Positions 32,299 through 42,150 are shown, numbered from the stretch's first letter. The stretch: 64,000 nucleotides of DNA from JBEDUK01 sp040414485 (GCA_040414485.1 JBEDUK010000010.1:54798-118797); one strand, 5' to 3'. Numbers and translations are program-made. The notes: generated by a model from the sequence alone, not told the origin.

Positions 32299-33204
32299 GT
32301 GGACGGCCAGTTGGTCTCGCCGCGGTGGCTCGTCGACCGCCGTGCGGAGGAACCTGCGCCCGACATCGTCGTGGTCGATCTGCGCTGGCGCGAAGACGGC
32401 TCAGGTCTGGATCGCTTCCGCGCCGGCCACGTTCCCGGCGCGGTCTTCTGCGACTGGACCACCGACCTGGTGGACCCGAATCACCGATATGCGTTCATGC
32501 TGGCGCCGCCGGATCGGTTCGCGGCGGCCATGTCGCGGATCGGTGTCGGCGACGACACGACCGTGGTGGCATACGCCGACGACCTCGGCTCGGGGCCGTT
32601 CCGGCTGTGGTGGGCCAGCAGGATCTACGGTCACGACCAGGTTCGGATCCTGGACGGCGGCCTCGAACGCTGGCTCGCGGAAGGACGGCCGGTCGAAGCG
32701 GGCGACGCACGCATGCGAACCGACTCCGGCAGAACGAGCGTCTGGACCCCACGGCCGGCGCTCGACGGTCCGGCGGCAACCGCGGACGACGTCGCGGCGG
32801 CCGAGGCGGACACCTCCGTGGTGGTGCTCGATTCGCGCCCGCCGTTCCAGTTCGCAGGCGAGGCGGTCTGGTTCGAAACGGGCGCTGTGGCCGCCGACGG
32901 GAGCGGGGTCTCGCACACGCCCCGCGGGCCGCTGCGGGCCGGGCACGTGCCGTGGGCGCGCAACGTCCCGAGCGCCTCCCTCTATGCGAGGGATGGCCGG
33001 TTGAAGGAGCCGGACGAACTGCGCGCACTGTTCGCCGGCGCCGGCGTGGCGCCGGGTGTGCGCGCCGTGACGTACTGCGGGGTCGGGATCTCCGCGTCGG
33101 CGCTTCTGTTCGCGCTTCGGCTGGCCGGCATCGACGACGTCCGGCTGTACGACGCCTCATGGGAGGAGTGGGGGCGGGACCCCGATCGGCCCGTCGCGCG
33201 CTGA
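32299..33204 (+). CDS. Two-domain rhodanese (thiosulfate or 3-mercaptopyruvate sulfurtransferase)
   Basis: 301 residues with two rhodanese domains. The N-terminal one (about 5-135) keeps FRAGHVPGAVFCDW but has no Cys in its loop (VAYADDLGSG), so it is inactive. The C-terminal one (about 160-300) has RAGHVPWARNVPS and the catalytic Cys260 in YCGVGISAS. A six-residue active loop beginning CGVG is common in uncharacterised sulfurtransferases, so thiosulfate versus mercaptopyruvate specificity is open. GTG 32299 with GAAGGGA eight bases upstream. Confidence 0.9.
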   Translation: MDGQLVSPRWLVDRRAEEPAPDIVVVDLRWREDGSGLDRFRAGHVPGAVFCDWTTDLVDPNHRYAFMLAPPDRFAAAMSRIGVGDDTTVVAYADDLGSGPFRLWWASRIYGHDQVRILDGGLERWLAEGRPVEAGDARMRTDSGRTSVWTPRPALDGPAATADDVAAAEADTSVVVLDSRPPFQFAGEAVWFETGAVAADGSGVSHTPRGPLRAGHVPWARNVPSASLYARDGRLKEPDELRALFAGAGVAPGVRAVTYCGVGISASALLFALRLAGIDDVRLYDASWEEWGRDPDRPVAR

Positions 33205-33284
33205 ACGCGGTTTCGCGTCAGGCCCCGTTTGCCCTATCCGAGCGATCGGGCGTATGACGGAACCCCCAATCGAAGGAGGCCGCG

Positions 33285-35156
33285 ATGGATCGACCGGCTC
33301 CCGTTGGCACGCCCGACGACGTTTCCGGCTCGCATCCCGGGGACGAGTCCGACTCCCGGCGCCTCGATCGTCGGTCCTTCCTGAAATACGGCGCCTACGC
33401 CGGCGCCGTAGCCGCGGCGGCGCCGGCCCTCACCGGACTGACCGCTGACGGCGCCGCCGCCGCGTCCCGTTCGGCGGCAGCGGTCGCGCCCGTTTCGCGG
33501 GTCGGATCCTCGTCGTCCGCGCACGTCTCCGAGTTCCCCTGGGAGGAGTGGACGATCGCGCAGCTGCAGGCGGCCATGCAGTCGGGTCAGGTCACGTCGC
33601 GCCAACTCGTCCAGGACTACATCGACCGCATCAACCAGGTGGACTGGAGCCTCCCCGTTCAGCTCAATTCCGTGCTGCAGCTCAACCCGGACGCGCTCGC
33701 GATCGCCGACGAACTCGACCAGGAGCGTCACAACGGCCACGTGCGCGGCCCGATGCACGGGATCCCCATTCTCATCAAGGACAACGTCGCGACCAGAGAC
33801 CGGATGGAGACCACCGCCGGCTCGATCGCGCTGCTCGGGTCCATCGTCCCGCGGGACGCGTTCGCCGCGCGCCAGCTGCGCAGGGCGGGCGCCATCCTCA
33901 TGGGCAAGACGAACCTCAGCGAATGGGCGAACTTCCGGTCGCTGCAGTCCTCCAGCGGCTGGACCGGCCGCGCGGGTCAATGCCTCAATCCCTATGTCCT
34001 GGATCGCAACCCCAGCGGTTCGAGCTCCGGCTCGGCCGCGGCCGCGTCGGCGAGCCTCGCCGCAGGCTGTGTGGGGAGCGAGACCGACGGCTCGATCGTC
34101 TCGCCCTCCTCACAGGACGGACTCTGTGGCATCAAGCCCACCGTGGGTCTCATCAGCCGTGCCGGTGTGATCCCCATCTCACACCATCAGGACACGCTCG
34201 GGCCGATGTGCCGAACGGTGGCGGACTCGGCGACGATGCTCGGCGCGATGGTCGGGGTCGACCCTCGCGACCCCGCCACGAAGGCGAGCAAGGGCCATTT
34301 CTACAGGGACTACACGAGGTTCCTCGACCCGCACGGCCTCGAGGGCGCCCGCATCGGCGTGTGGCGCAAGGGCGTCTTCGGGTTCACGCCGGAGGGCGAC
34401 GCGGTGGCCGACGCCGCCATCGCCATGATGAGCGACCTCGGCGCAACCATCGTGGACCCGGCCAACATCCCGCACGTCTCCGACGTGTTCGGGCCGGAAT
34501 TCACCGTTCTCCTGTTCGATTTCAAGCATGACCTCAACCTGTATCTGCGTGACCTGATCTCATCGCCGGTCCGGTCGCTGGAGGAGCTCATCGCGTTCGA
34601 CATCGCGCACGCGGACATCGAGATGCCCTGGTTCGCGCAGGAGATCTTCGACGAGGCCCAGGCGACCGATGGATTCCACGACCCCGCGTACAGCGCGGCG
34701 GTGAAGGAGTCCGGCCCGGTCATGCGAAAGTCGATCGACGACACACTGGCGAAGTATCACCTCGACGCGATCGTCTCACTCACCGACAGCCCCGCGTGGA
34801 CCATCGATCTCATCAACGGCGACCATTTCCTGACCGGAAGCTCCACCGCCGCGGCCGTGGCGGGCTATCCAAGCGTCACGACTCTGGCCGGATATTCGTT
34901 CGGCGTGCTGCCGGTGGACATCTCGTTCATCGGGACGCGCTGGAGCGAGCCGACGCTGATCAAGCTCGCCTACGGGTTCGAGGTGAACGCGAAGCTGCGA
35001 CATGCGCCGACGTTCATGGACTCCTTCGGCGTGCGGGACTTCGTGCACCGGGGCGGCTCGCCCCAGGGTCGCGGCGGCCGTCGTGGCGCGGGCAGCGTCG
35101 AGAGCGGCGCGGCGCGGCCGGACGTGCCCGGCGCGCTCCTGTCTGGAAGGCTCTGA
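33285..35156 (+). CDS. Tat-exported amidase (amidase signature family)
   Basis: 623 residues. A Tat signal (RRSFLKYGAYAGAVAAAAP, about 29-48) precedes an amidase-signature domain with the Ser-cisSer-Lys triad: Lys165 (ILIKDNV), the Ser-rich GSSSGS box (245-250) and nucleophile Ser270 (SETDGSIVSP). The family normally reads GTDTGGSI here. A Gly/Arg-rich tail of about 35 residues follows the domain. ATG 33285 has a full AAGGAGG ribosome site. Likely hydrolyses amides outside the membrane; substrate unknown. Confidence 0.9.
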   Translation: MDRPAPVGTPDDVSGSHPGDESDSRRLDRRSFLKYGAYAGAVAAAAPALTGLTADGAAAASRSAAAVAPVSRVGSSSSAHVSEFPWEEWTIAQLQAAMQSGQVTSRQLVQDYIDRINQVDWSLPVQLNSVLQLNPDALAIADELDQERHNGHVRGPMHGIPILIKDNVATRDRMETTAGSIALLGSIVPRDAFAARQLRRAGAILMGKTNLSEWANFRSLQSSSGWTGRAGQCLNPYVLDRNPSGSSSGSAAAASASLAAGCVGSETDGSIVSPSSQDGLCGIKPTVGLISRAGVIPISHHQDTLGPMCRTVADSATMLGAMVGVDPRDPATKASKGHFYRDYTRFLDPHGLEGARIGVWRKGVFGFTPEGDAVADAAIAMMSDLGATIVDPANIPHVSDVFGPEFTVLLFDFKHDLNLYLRDLISSPVRSLEELIAFDIAHADIEMPWFAQEIFDEAQATDGFHDPAYSAAVKESGPVMRKSIDDTLAKYHLDAIVSLTDSPAWTIDLINGDHFLTGSSTAAAVAGYPSVTTLAGYSFGVLPVDISFIGTRWSEPTLIKLAYGFEVNAKLRHAPTFMDSFGVRDFVHRGGSPQGRGGRRGAGSVESGAARPDVPGALLSGRL

Positions 35157-35247
35157 CGACGGCTGGCGGCTGACGGCGAGCAACACCCCGACTCGGCTTA
35201 AATGACGGCCGGGCCCGCTCGGGCGCGACCCGGGCATGCCCCTCGAG

Positions 35248-36363
35248 CTATCGAGGACTGGAGTCGACGAAGGGTGGTTTCACCACCGTGGCCTGACCGC
35301 GACGGCCGCGAACGTCGATCTCCACGCGATCGCCGGGCGAGAATCCGTCCACCGGTGACAGGTACGCCATGGCGATGCCACGCTGCAGCGTGGGCGAGAA
35401 CGTCCCGCTGGTGGTCTCCCCCACCTGCTGGTCCCCCCGATACACGGCGAAATGCGGCCTCGGGATCAGACGGTCATCCATGAGCAGGCCCCAGAGACGG
35501 TCCGGGACCCCCTGCTCTCGCTGAGCCAAGAGCGCATCGCGGCCGACGAAGTCGCCCTTGTTGAACGACACCGCCCAACCGAGCCCTGCTTCCAAGGGTG
35601 TACGGGACGGCGAGATGTCGTTCCCGTGCAGCGGATATCCCATCTCGGTCCGGAGCGTGTCTCTCGCGGCCAGCCCTGCGGGCGCCGACCCGGCGGCCAG
35701 CACCTCACGCCACAGGTCCACAGCCTGCTCGTAGGGGGCGAACAACTCGAACCCACGCTCACCCGTGTAGCCCGTGCGCGAAACGACGGCCGGCTCCTCC
35801 CGGTACACGGCCTCCGCGCACCGGAAATACGCCAGGTCGGACGCGACCGGAAACAGACCGCCCACCAGGTCCGGCGACGACGGACCCTGCACCGCGATGA
35901 GCGCCCAGTCGTGCAGCACACCGGATTCGACCTCACCTTCGTCACCGATCTGCGCCGCGAACGCCCCGTACACGCGCTCGACGTTGGCCGCGTTCGGCAC
36001 CACCAGAAACCGCTCCTCACCCAGGCGGTACACGATCAGGTCGTCCTCGATCCCGCCACGGTCGTTGAGCGCCATGCCGTACTGCGCTCCGCCGAGGGGC
36101 ACCTTCGACACGTCGTTGGTGAACGCGCGCTGCAACGTGGGCAGCGCGCCCGGTCCGGAGGCGGTGAACTTCCCCAGATGCGTGACGTCGAACGCGCCGA
36201 CGGAGTTCCGCACCGCCGCATGCTCCGCGATCGTCCCGGCCGGGTAGGAGATCGGCATGAGCCACCCGGCGAACGGCCCCAACTTGGCTCCGAGCGCCCG
36301 ATGCTCCGCCTCGAGGGGCGTGTGCTGCAGGGCGACCTCCGCGGTGCCGTTGTCGTCACTCAT
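35248..36363 (-). CDS. gcvT: Glycine cleavage system T protein (aminomethyltransferase)
   Basis: 371 residues, normal for GcvT. Motifs: LGAKLGPFAGWLMPISYPAGTIAEHAAVRNSVGAFDVTHLGK, RTGYTGERGFELF, AARDTLRTEMGYPLHGNDISPSRTPLEAGLGW and TSGTFSPTLQRGIAMAYL. Transfers the methylene group from the aminomethyl-lipoyl H protein to tetrahydrofolate. No gcvH or gcvP is nearby. It is divergent from lpd, whose dihydrolipoyl dehydrogenase also serves as the L protein of the same system. Confidence 0.95.
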   Translation of the reverse strand: MSDDNGTAEVALQHTPLEAEHRALGAKLGPFAGWLMPISYPAGTIAEHAAVRNSVGAFDVTHLGKFTASGPGALPTLQRAFTNDVSKVPLGGAQYGMALNDRGGIEDDLIVYRLGEERFLVVPNAANVERVYGAFAAQIGDEGEVESGVLHDWALIAVQGPSSPDLVGGLFPVASDLAYFRCAEAVYREEPAVVSRTGYTGERGFELFAPYEQAVDLWREVLAAGSAPAGLAARDTLRTEMGYPLHGNDISPSRTPLEAGLGWAVSFNKGDFVGRDALLAQREQGVPDRLWGLLMDDRLIPRPHFAVYRGDQQVGETTSGTFSPTLQRGIAMAYLSPVDGFSPGDRVEIDVRGRRGQATVVKPPFVDSSPR

Positions 36364-36442
36364 GGCGCTCCCCCGGGCCGGATAGTATGGCCCGACAGCG
36401 TACCCGAGCAGCGCGAGCAGGCCGAGCAGGGAGGACTGGCAA

Positions 36443-37840
36443 GTGACCGAGGGTGAGACGGGCGACGGCTACGACCTGATCGTCGTCGGCGCGGGAACCG
36501 GCGGATACGCGACGGCCCTGCGGGCTGCGGTCCTCGGCAGACGCGTCGCGATCGTCGACCGGGAGCCGCGCCTGGGCGGCACCTGCCTGCAGCGCGGCTG
36601 CATCCCGTCGAAGGCCATGCTCGCCTCGGCTCACCTCATGGATTTGATCGACCGGTCGGACACCTACGGCATCCAGGCGTCCGGCGAGGTCGACTGGCCG
36701 AAGGTCAAGGAGTTCGAGGAGCACATCGTCGACAAGAAGGTCTCCGGACTGACCGGCCTCATCAAGGCCCGCAAGATCGACGTGGTCCAGGGCACCGCGC
36801 GGCTCGTGGCCGGCCCCGCGGTCGAGGTCGACGGCCGAAGGATCGAAGCGACCGATGTGGTGCTCGCCACGGGCTCGTACCCGAGACTGCTGCCGGGCCT
36901 CGAGATCACCGAACGCATCGTCACCAGCGACCAGATCTGGACCATGCCGTCGCTGCCCTCGTCGGTGGTCATCATCGGGGCCGGCGCGATCGGGATGGAG
37001 TTCGCCACCGTCTTCCGTTCGTTCCACGCGGAGGTCACGGTCGTCGAAGCGCTCCCGCGCATCGTCCCCCTGGAGGACGAGGACACCTCGAAGGAGGCCG
37101 CCCGCGAGTTCCGCAAGCGTGGCATCACCACGGTCGCCGACGCGAAGGTCCAGGACGTCAGGGACAAGGGCGACCACGTCGAGGTGACGTACGAGCCCGC
37201 AGGCAAGCAGGCCGTCACCGTCAACGCGGACCTCTGTCTGGTCGCGGTCGGACGTGGCCCCATCACCGAGGGCCTCGGGCTCGAGGAAGCGGGCGTCGCA
37301 ACGGAGCGCGGCTACATCAAGGTCGACGGCCAGCTCCAGACGAACGTTCCGCACGTGTGGTCGGTCGGCGACGCCGCGTTCACACCCCTCCAGCTCGCGC
37401 ATTCGTCCTTCCTGGAGGGCATGGTGGTGGCCGAACGGACCGCCGGCCTCGATCCGCCGGAGATCGACTACGCGGGCGTCCCAAAGGTGACGTTCTCGCA
37501 GCCCGAGATCTCGTCGGTCGGGCTCACGGAGGCCCAGGCGCGCGATCGCGGAATGGACGTGGAGACGAAGAAGTTCCAGTTCAGCGTGTTGGCGAAGGCG
37601 AACATCGAGGGTGAGGGCGGCGCGATCAAGGTCGTCGCCGACCGGGAATCGAAGCAGATCCTCGGCGTGCACATGGTCGGCGCGCACGTCACCGAGCTCG
37701 TGGCGGAGGCGGAGCTCATGTACAACTGGGAAGCCACCGCCGACGACGTCGCCGCGCTCATCCACCCGCATCCCACGCTGTCCGAGGGTCTCGGCGAGGT
37801 CATGCTCTCGCTGGCGGGCAAGCCCCTGCACACCATGTGA
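36443..37840 (+). CDS. lpdA: Dihydrolipoyl dehydrogenase (E3)
   Basis: 465-residue FAD/NAD disulfide oxidoreductase. The redox Cys pair is in GGTCLQRGCIPSKAML, FAD motif VVGAGTGGYATALRA, NAD motif IIGAGAIGMEFATVF, and the C-terminal His-Glu active-site segment IHPHPTLSEGLGE. GTG 36443 with GGGAGG eight bases upstream. Followed by the E2 gene after 24 bases. Shared by the 2-oxoacid dehydrogenase and glycine cleavage complexes. Confidence 0.97.
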   Translation: MTEGETGDGYDLIVVGAGTGGYATALRAAVLGRRVAIVDREPRLGGTCLQRGCIPSKAMLASAHLMDLIDRSDTYGIQASGEVDWPKVKEFEEHIVDKKVSGLTGLIKARKIDVVQGTARLVAGPAVEVDGRRIEATDVVLATGSYPRLLPGLEITERIVTSDQIWTMPSLPSSVVIIGAGAIGMEFATVFRSFHAEVTVVEALPRIVPLEDEDTSKEAAREFRKRGITTVADAKVQDVRDKGDHVEVTYEPAGKQAVTVNADLCLVAVGRGPITEGLGLEEAGVATERGYIKVDGQLQTNVPHVWSVGDAAFTPLQLAHSSFLEGMVVAERTAGLDPPEIDYAGVPKVTFSQPEISSVGLTEAQARDRGMDVETKKFQFSVLAKANIEGEGGAIKVVADRESKQILGVHMVGAHVTELVAEAELMYNWEATADDVAALIHPHPTLSEGLGEVMLSLAGKPLHTM

Positions 37841-37864
37841 CGCACCTGCGAAACGGAGGTTGAC

Positions 37865-39409
37865 GTGGCCACTCCGGTGACGATGCCCCAGCTCGGCGAG
37901 ACGGTGGTCGAGGGAACGATCACGCGCTGGCTCAAGCAGGAGGGCGAACGGATCGATCGGGACGAACCGCTGTTCGAGATCTCGACCGACAAGGTCGACA
38001 CCGAGGTCCCGTCGCCACTCGCCGGAACGGTCGTGAAGATCTCGGTTCCCGAAGGCGAAACCGTGAGCGTCGGAACCGAGGTGGCCCAGATCGACGCGGA
38101 CGGCGCAGGCGGGGGGGGCGTCGCGGCCGGGCCGTCCGAGGCCGCCGAACCGCAGGAGGCCGCGGAGGGGGCGCAGGAGGCCCCGCAGCCGGACGTCCCG
38201 GCGGCCGGGGCGCCGGCGGCTCAGGCGCCGCAAGCTCCGCTGGCGGCTCAGGCGCCGCAAGCTCCGCAGGCCCAGCCCTCCCCGCCCGCCCAGCCCGCGG
38301 CGGTGATCACCGAGGCGCCGGCGGACGCGGCCACCGCGCCCGCCCCGATGGAGACCGCCGAGGTTGCGACCGCTGCGCTCGGGACGCCGCCGCCCGCCGA
38401 CGCCGCTGCCCAGGCCGAGGAGGCCGGCCCGCGCAGCCAGATCCTGTCCCCGCTCGTCCGGCGCATGGCCGACGAGCACGGCGTCAATCTGTCGCGGGTC
38501 CGAGGCACCGGTACGGGAGGCCGGATAACGAAGAGGGACGTCGAGCAGTTCGTCGCCGCGCGCGGCGAGCAGCCGTCGCCCATGCCGGAGCCCGCCCCGC
38601 AGCCGTCGCCGCCCGAGCCGGTCCCATCACCGGTCCCCATCCCGCAGCCGTCGCCGGGGCCCGCTCCTGCGCAGCCCGCGGCCATGGCCGGCGACCGCGA
38701 GGAGGTCATCCCGCTCACCCGCATGCGGCAGTCGATCGCCCAGCACATGGTGGCATCGATCCAGACCTCGGCCCGCGCGTGGAACCTGGTCGAGGTCAAC
38801 GTGGAGAACATGGTTCGCGTCCGCACCGCGGCCAAGGACGCGTTCCAGCAGCGCGAGGGCATCTCGCTCACCTACATGCCATTCGTCGCGCGCGCGGTGT
38901 GCGACGCCCTGCTCCAGTACCCGGACGTCAACGCCGAACTCCGCGGCGACCAGCTGATCGTCAAGCGCTACGTGAACATGGGGATCGCCGTCGCGCTCGA
39001 CGACGGCCTGATCGTCCCGGTGGTGAAGGGCGCCGACACGATGAACGTGGTCGGCCTCGCGCGGGCCATCAACGACATCGCGACCAGGGCTCGAAGCAAG
39101 CGGCTGGTTCCCGACGACGTGCACGGCGGAACGTTCACCATCACGAACCCGGGGCCGTTCGGGTCGATCATCTCGGTGCCGATCATCAATCAGCCCCAGA
39201 CCGCGATCCTGGCGTTCGATGCGATCGAGAAGCGTCCAATCGTGATCGACGACGCGATCGCCATCCGGCACATGGTCTACCTGTCCATGTCGTGGGACCA
39301 CCGCGTGATCGACGGGGCAACCGCGGCGAAGTTCCTCGCCAGGCTCAAGCAGAACCTCGAGACATGGGACTTCGGACCAGAGGTCGGGCTGCAGCCGCGT
39401 CAGTCGTGA
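37865..39409 (+). CDS. 2-oxoacid dehydrogenase E2 (dihydrolipoyl acyltransferase)
   Basis: 514 residues: one N-terminal lipoyl domain (1-78, lipoyl-Lys43 in STDKVDTEVPSP), a very long Ala/Pro-rich linker (about 80-195), a peripheral-subunit-binding domain (about 196-232: ILSPLVRRMADEHGVNLSRVRGTGTGGRITKRDV), a second Pro-rich linker, and the catalytic domain (about 275-510) with the His of SMSWDHRVIDGA. It could be pyruvate, branched-chain or 2-oxoglutarate E2; the pairing with two E1 types in this window makes a pyruvate or branched-chain role plausible. GTG 37865 with GGAGG upstream. Confidence 0.92.
   Translation: MATPVTMPQLGETVVEGTITRWLKQEGERIDRDEPLFEISTDKVDTEVPSPLAGTVVKISVPEGETVSVGTEVAQIDADGAGGGGVAAGPSEAAEPQEAAEGAQEAPQPDVPAAGAPAAQAPQAPLAAQAPQAPQAQPSPPAQPAAVITEAPADAATAPAPMETAEVATAALGTPPPADAAAQAEEAGPRSQILSPLVRRMADEHGVNLSRVRGTGTGGRITKRDVEQFVAARGEQPSPMPEPAPQPSPPEPVPSPVPIPQPSPGPAPAQPAAMAGDREEVIPLTRMRQSIAQHMVASIQTSARAWNLVEVNVENMVRVRTAAKDAFQQREGISLTYMPFVARAVCDALLQYPDVNAELRGDQLIVKRYVNMGIAVALDDGLIVPVVKGADTMNVVGLARAINDIATRARSKRLVPDDVHGGTFTITNPGPFGSIISVPIINQPQTAILAFDAIEKRPIVIDDAIAIRHMVYLSMSWDHRVIDGATAAKFLARLKQNLETWDFGPEVGLQPRQS
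38215..38268 (+). repeat. Tandem 27-bp duplication in the E2 linker
   Basis: Two adjacent 27-base units (38215-38241 and 38242-38268) differ only at the last base. They encode the repeated linker block AAQAPQAP. This is a recent in-frame duplication lengthening the flexible Ala/Pro arm that carries the lipoyl domain. Confidence 0.9.
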
Positions 39410-39436
39410 CGATGGCTGCGAGAACCGAATAGTAAC

Positions 39437-40138
39437 GTGGCCTTACGATCCTCGGAAACCACGGCGGGATCCAGCCCACGTGTTGCCAGGCTCCTGCGGC
39501 TTCCCGGCCTGACCCCGTACGGCGAGGCCTTCGACCTGATGCACGAACTCGCCGATCAGCGGCTCGCGGGAGAGATCGGCGACACGCTGGTTCTCTGCGA
39601 GCACCCCCCGGTCTACACGGCGGGCAGGCGCTGGCGGCCCGAGCACGTGCTCTGGTCCCGCGAGGGCATCGAAGCGGCGGGCGCCGAGCTGCACCTGATC
39701 GACCGGGGCGGAAGCGTGACCTTCCACGGACCCGGCCAGCTCGTCGGCTACCCGATCCTGGACCTCGGTGCCCGCCCCGATGTTCGGGGCTACGTGGGCC
39801 GGATCGAAGAGGTGGTGATCCGCGCGTCCGAGGACGCGGGCGTCGCCGGCCTCGGACGCAACGAGATGAACCCGGGAGTCTGGTCCGGTGATCGGAAGGT
39901 CTGTGCCATCGGCGTCCGGGTGCTTCGCATGCGGGTCACCCTCCACGGGTTCGCGCTGAACTGCTCGACGGACCTGTCGTGGTTCGACGCGATCGTGCCG
40001 TGCGGGTTGTCGGATGCGTCCGTCACGAGCCTCACGACCCTTGCGGGGAGAACCGTGACCGTCGGTGAGATGACCCCGCACGTCACGCGGCGATTCGCCG
40101 AGGTCTTCGATCTGTCGTTCGAGCCGGTTCGTCCGTGA
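39437..40138 (+). CDS. lipB: Octanoyltransferase LipB
   Basis: 233-residue enzyme that moves octanoyl from ACP to lipoyl domains. The active-site motif is RGGSVTFHGPGQLVGYP, with Lys154 (DRKVCAIGV) and the acyl-thioester Cys189 (VPCGLSDASVTSL). It sits directly after the E2 gene whose lipoyl domain it modifies; lipA is at 57889. GTG 39437; the ribosome site is weak. Confidence 0.95.
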   Translation: MALRSSETTAGSSPRVARLLRLPGLTPYGEAFDLMHELADQRLAGEIGDTLVLCEHPPVYTAGRRWRPEHVLWSREGIEAAGAELHLIDRGGSVTFHGPGQLVGYPILDLGARPDVRGYVGRIEEVVIRASEDAGVAGLGRNEMNPGVWSGDRKVCAIGVRVLRMRVTLHGFALNCSTDLSWFDAIVPCGLSDASVTSLTTLAGRTVTVGEMTPHVTRRFAEVFDLSFEPVRP

Positions 40139-40166
40139 GACGAAGCGCGGAGTCCGAGCGGTCACG

Positions 40167-41576
40167 TCACCTCGAGCGCGATCTTCCCGTGACCAGGCTC
40201 CACGCGACCAGCGCCGCGCTCAGGCCCGCCATGACCAGCGCGATCCGGTGGAACCCGGCCGTGTCGACCGTCGAGCCGTAGACGGCGCCGAGCAGCGCCG
40301 TGGAAAGGATCGCTCCGAGGTAGCGGCACGTCTGGAGCAGGCCGCCGCTCGAGGCCATCCGGTCGGCCGGCGCGTTCGAGTAGAGCGCCGCCTGAAGGCC
40401 CAGGTTGTTGAAGCCGTTCGGCACCCCCAGGACGAGCCCGGCGCCCACGATGGCGATCGTCGGCGTCGAAGGGTAGAGCAGCGCGAGCAGCAGCGAACCC
40501 ACGGTGAGGGCGAGCGCCCCGATCACGAGCGACGGTCTGGGTCCGGACCGGTCGATCGACCGGGCGGCGATCGGCGTGGTGAGCGCCCCCACGATCGCCA
40601 CCGGGAGCAGCAGCAGCCCGGCCACCTCGGGACCGTCGCCCCGGACGCGTTCGAGCCACAGCGGCAGGCCGAAGAACATCGAGTAGAAGACCACGTTCAC
40701 GGCGGTGAACTGCCCGAAGACGGCCAGCAGGCGCCCGCGGGCGACGAGACGGACGTCGATGAACGGCTCCGGCACGCGCAGTTCGCGAAGCACGAACGCC
40801 CCCGCGGCGAGCACCGCTACCGGGAGCAGCCACAGCCGCGAGGACACGTCGAGGAGAAACGCCAGGAACGACGTCAGGGCGACGACGAACGCGGCGACCG
40901 CCGGGATGTCGACGCGCCGGAGCGCTTCACGGAAAACGGACCGGCCGTCGATGCCGGCCGCTGGAACGCCGGCGGCGCCGGCACGCCGGTCCGACGGGAT
41001 CCAGGCCAACGCGGCCGCGGTCCCGACCAGCGCCAGCGGAATGTTCACCGTGAAGACCGCCCGCCACCCGAAGAGCGTGACCAGCACGCCGCCCAGCACC
41101 GGCCCGATGCCGGTGGCGGTGTACGCGGCCACCGACAGCGCGCCCAGTTCCCGCGCCGGCGGCCGGCTGGACGTCGATCCGCGCCGGAGCACGGCGAGCG
41201 CCGACGGATACATCGGTGAGGTGCCGAACGCCTGCAGGACGCGAAGCAGGATGAGCCAGCCGAAGGACGGCACCAGCAGCGCGAGCAGCCCGGTGAGTCC
41301 GGTGAGGAGCATGCCGAAGAGGAACAGCCGGCGCGGCCCGACCAGGTCGGCGAGTCGGCCGGTGAGCGGCTGCCCCACCGCCGCCGCGAGGTAGAACGCG
41401 GATACGAGCCACGTCGCGGTGACCGTCGAGATGTGAAAGTCCCGCTGGACGGCGATGAGTGCCACCGCGATCATCGATGAGTTGAGCGGATTCAGCGTGG
41501 TCCCGGTGATGAGCGCCGCCACCGTCCGGGGCGCGATCCGCGCGCGGCCGGCCGGCTCCTCTGGTTGAACGTCCAT
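40167..41576 (-). CDS. MFS transporter, DHA2/EmrB-like drug exporter
   Basis: 469 residues with about 13-14 TM segments. MFS motif A is seen as GRLADLVGPRRLFLFGM (about 73-89) and motif C as GIGPVLGGVL (about 156-165); an N-terminal LNPLNSSMIAVALIAVQRDF matches the DHA2 group. Expected to export small hydrophobic compounds using the proton gradient. Substrate unknown. Ends 29 bases from the convergent lipB stop. Confidence 0.88.
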   Translation of the reverse strand: MDVQPEEPAGRARIAPRTVAALITGTTLNPLNSSMIAVALIAVQRDFHISTVTATWLVSAFYLAAAVGQPLTGRLADLVGPRRLFLFGMLLTGLTGLLALLVPSFGWLILLRVLQAFGTSPMYPSALAVLRRGSTSSRPPARELGALSVAAYTATGIGPVLGGVLVTLFGWRAVFTVNIPLALVGTAAALAWIPSDRRAGAAGVPAAGIDGRSVFREALRRVDIPAVAAFVVALTSFLAFLLDVSSRLWLLPVAVLAAGAFVLRELRVPEPFIDVRLVARGRLLAVFGQFTAVNVVFYSMFFGLPLWLERVRGDGPEVAGLLLLPVAIVGALTTPIAARSIDRSGPRPSLVIGALALTVGSLLLALLYPSTPTIAIVGAGLVLGVPNGFNNLGLQAALYSNAPADRMASSGGLLQTCRYLGAILSTALLGAVYGSTVDTAGFHRIALVMAGLSAALVAWSLVTGRSRSR

Positions 41577-41667
41577 CGAGGCGAACCCTAATGGCGTCGG
41601 AGTGCACCGCTAGTGTGGGAACCCGACACGGAAGAATCCGACCGCCGACTCGAGAGGAGACTGCGAC

Positions 41668-42111
41668 ATGGCGACGCGAGTCCAGGTGGTCTTCGACTGC
41701 GCGGACCCCGACCGACTCGCCGGGTTCTGGGCGACCGCCCTGCACTACCAGGTCCAGCCGCCGCCCGACGGCTACGCGTCCTGGGAGGACCTTCTCCGCG
41801 AGATCGGCGTCCCGGAGGAGCGGTGGGGCGACGCCAGCGCCGCCGTCGACCCCGACGGCGACGGCCCGCGCCTCTACTTCCAGCGCGTCCCGGAGACCAA
41901 GGTGGTGAAGAACCGGGTGCACCTGGACCTGAACGTGGGCGGCGGCCGTTCGACGCCCATCGAGGAGCGGCGCCGAAACGTGGACGCTGAGGTCGAACGC
42001 CTCGTCGGCGAGGGCGCGACGGTGTTCACGGTTCTGGTGCCCGATGCGGGAAACGACGAGTACTGCGTGGTCATGCAGGACCCGGAGGGCAACGAGTTCT
42101 GCGTGCAGTAG
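41668..42111 (+). CDS. VOC (glyoxalase/bleomycin-resistance-like) protein
   Basis: 147-residue single-domain protein of the VOC superfamily: VVFDCADPDRLAGFWATAL at the start, HLDLNVGGG in the middle, and MQDPEGNEFCVQ at the end, typical of uncharacterised actinobacterial glyoxalase-like proteins. Likely a metal-dependent dimer; substrate unknown. ATG 41668 preceded by GAGAGGAG. Confidence 0.88.
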   Translation: MATRVQVVFDCADPDRLAGFWATALHYQVQPPPDGYASWEDLLREIGVPEERWGDASAAVDPDGDGPRLYFQRVPETKVVKNRVHLDLNVGGGRSTPIEERRRNVDAEVERLVGEGATVFTVLVPDAGNDEYCVVMQDPEGNEFCVQ

Positions 42112-42150
42112 CGGCCGATCATCGCCGGTCCTGCCCGGCCGGCCGACCCT

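Noticed and set aside
35241..35256. Six-bp hairpin CCTCGA-GCTA-TCGAGG at the gcvT stop
   Set aside because: It includes the stop codon of gcvT and is short, so it is weak evidence for a terminator.
36356..38479. A 707-residue frame antisense to lpd and E2
   Set aside because: No family motif; the lpd and E2 frames are unambiguous.
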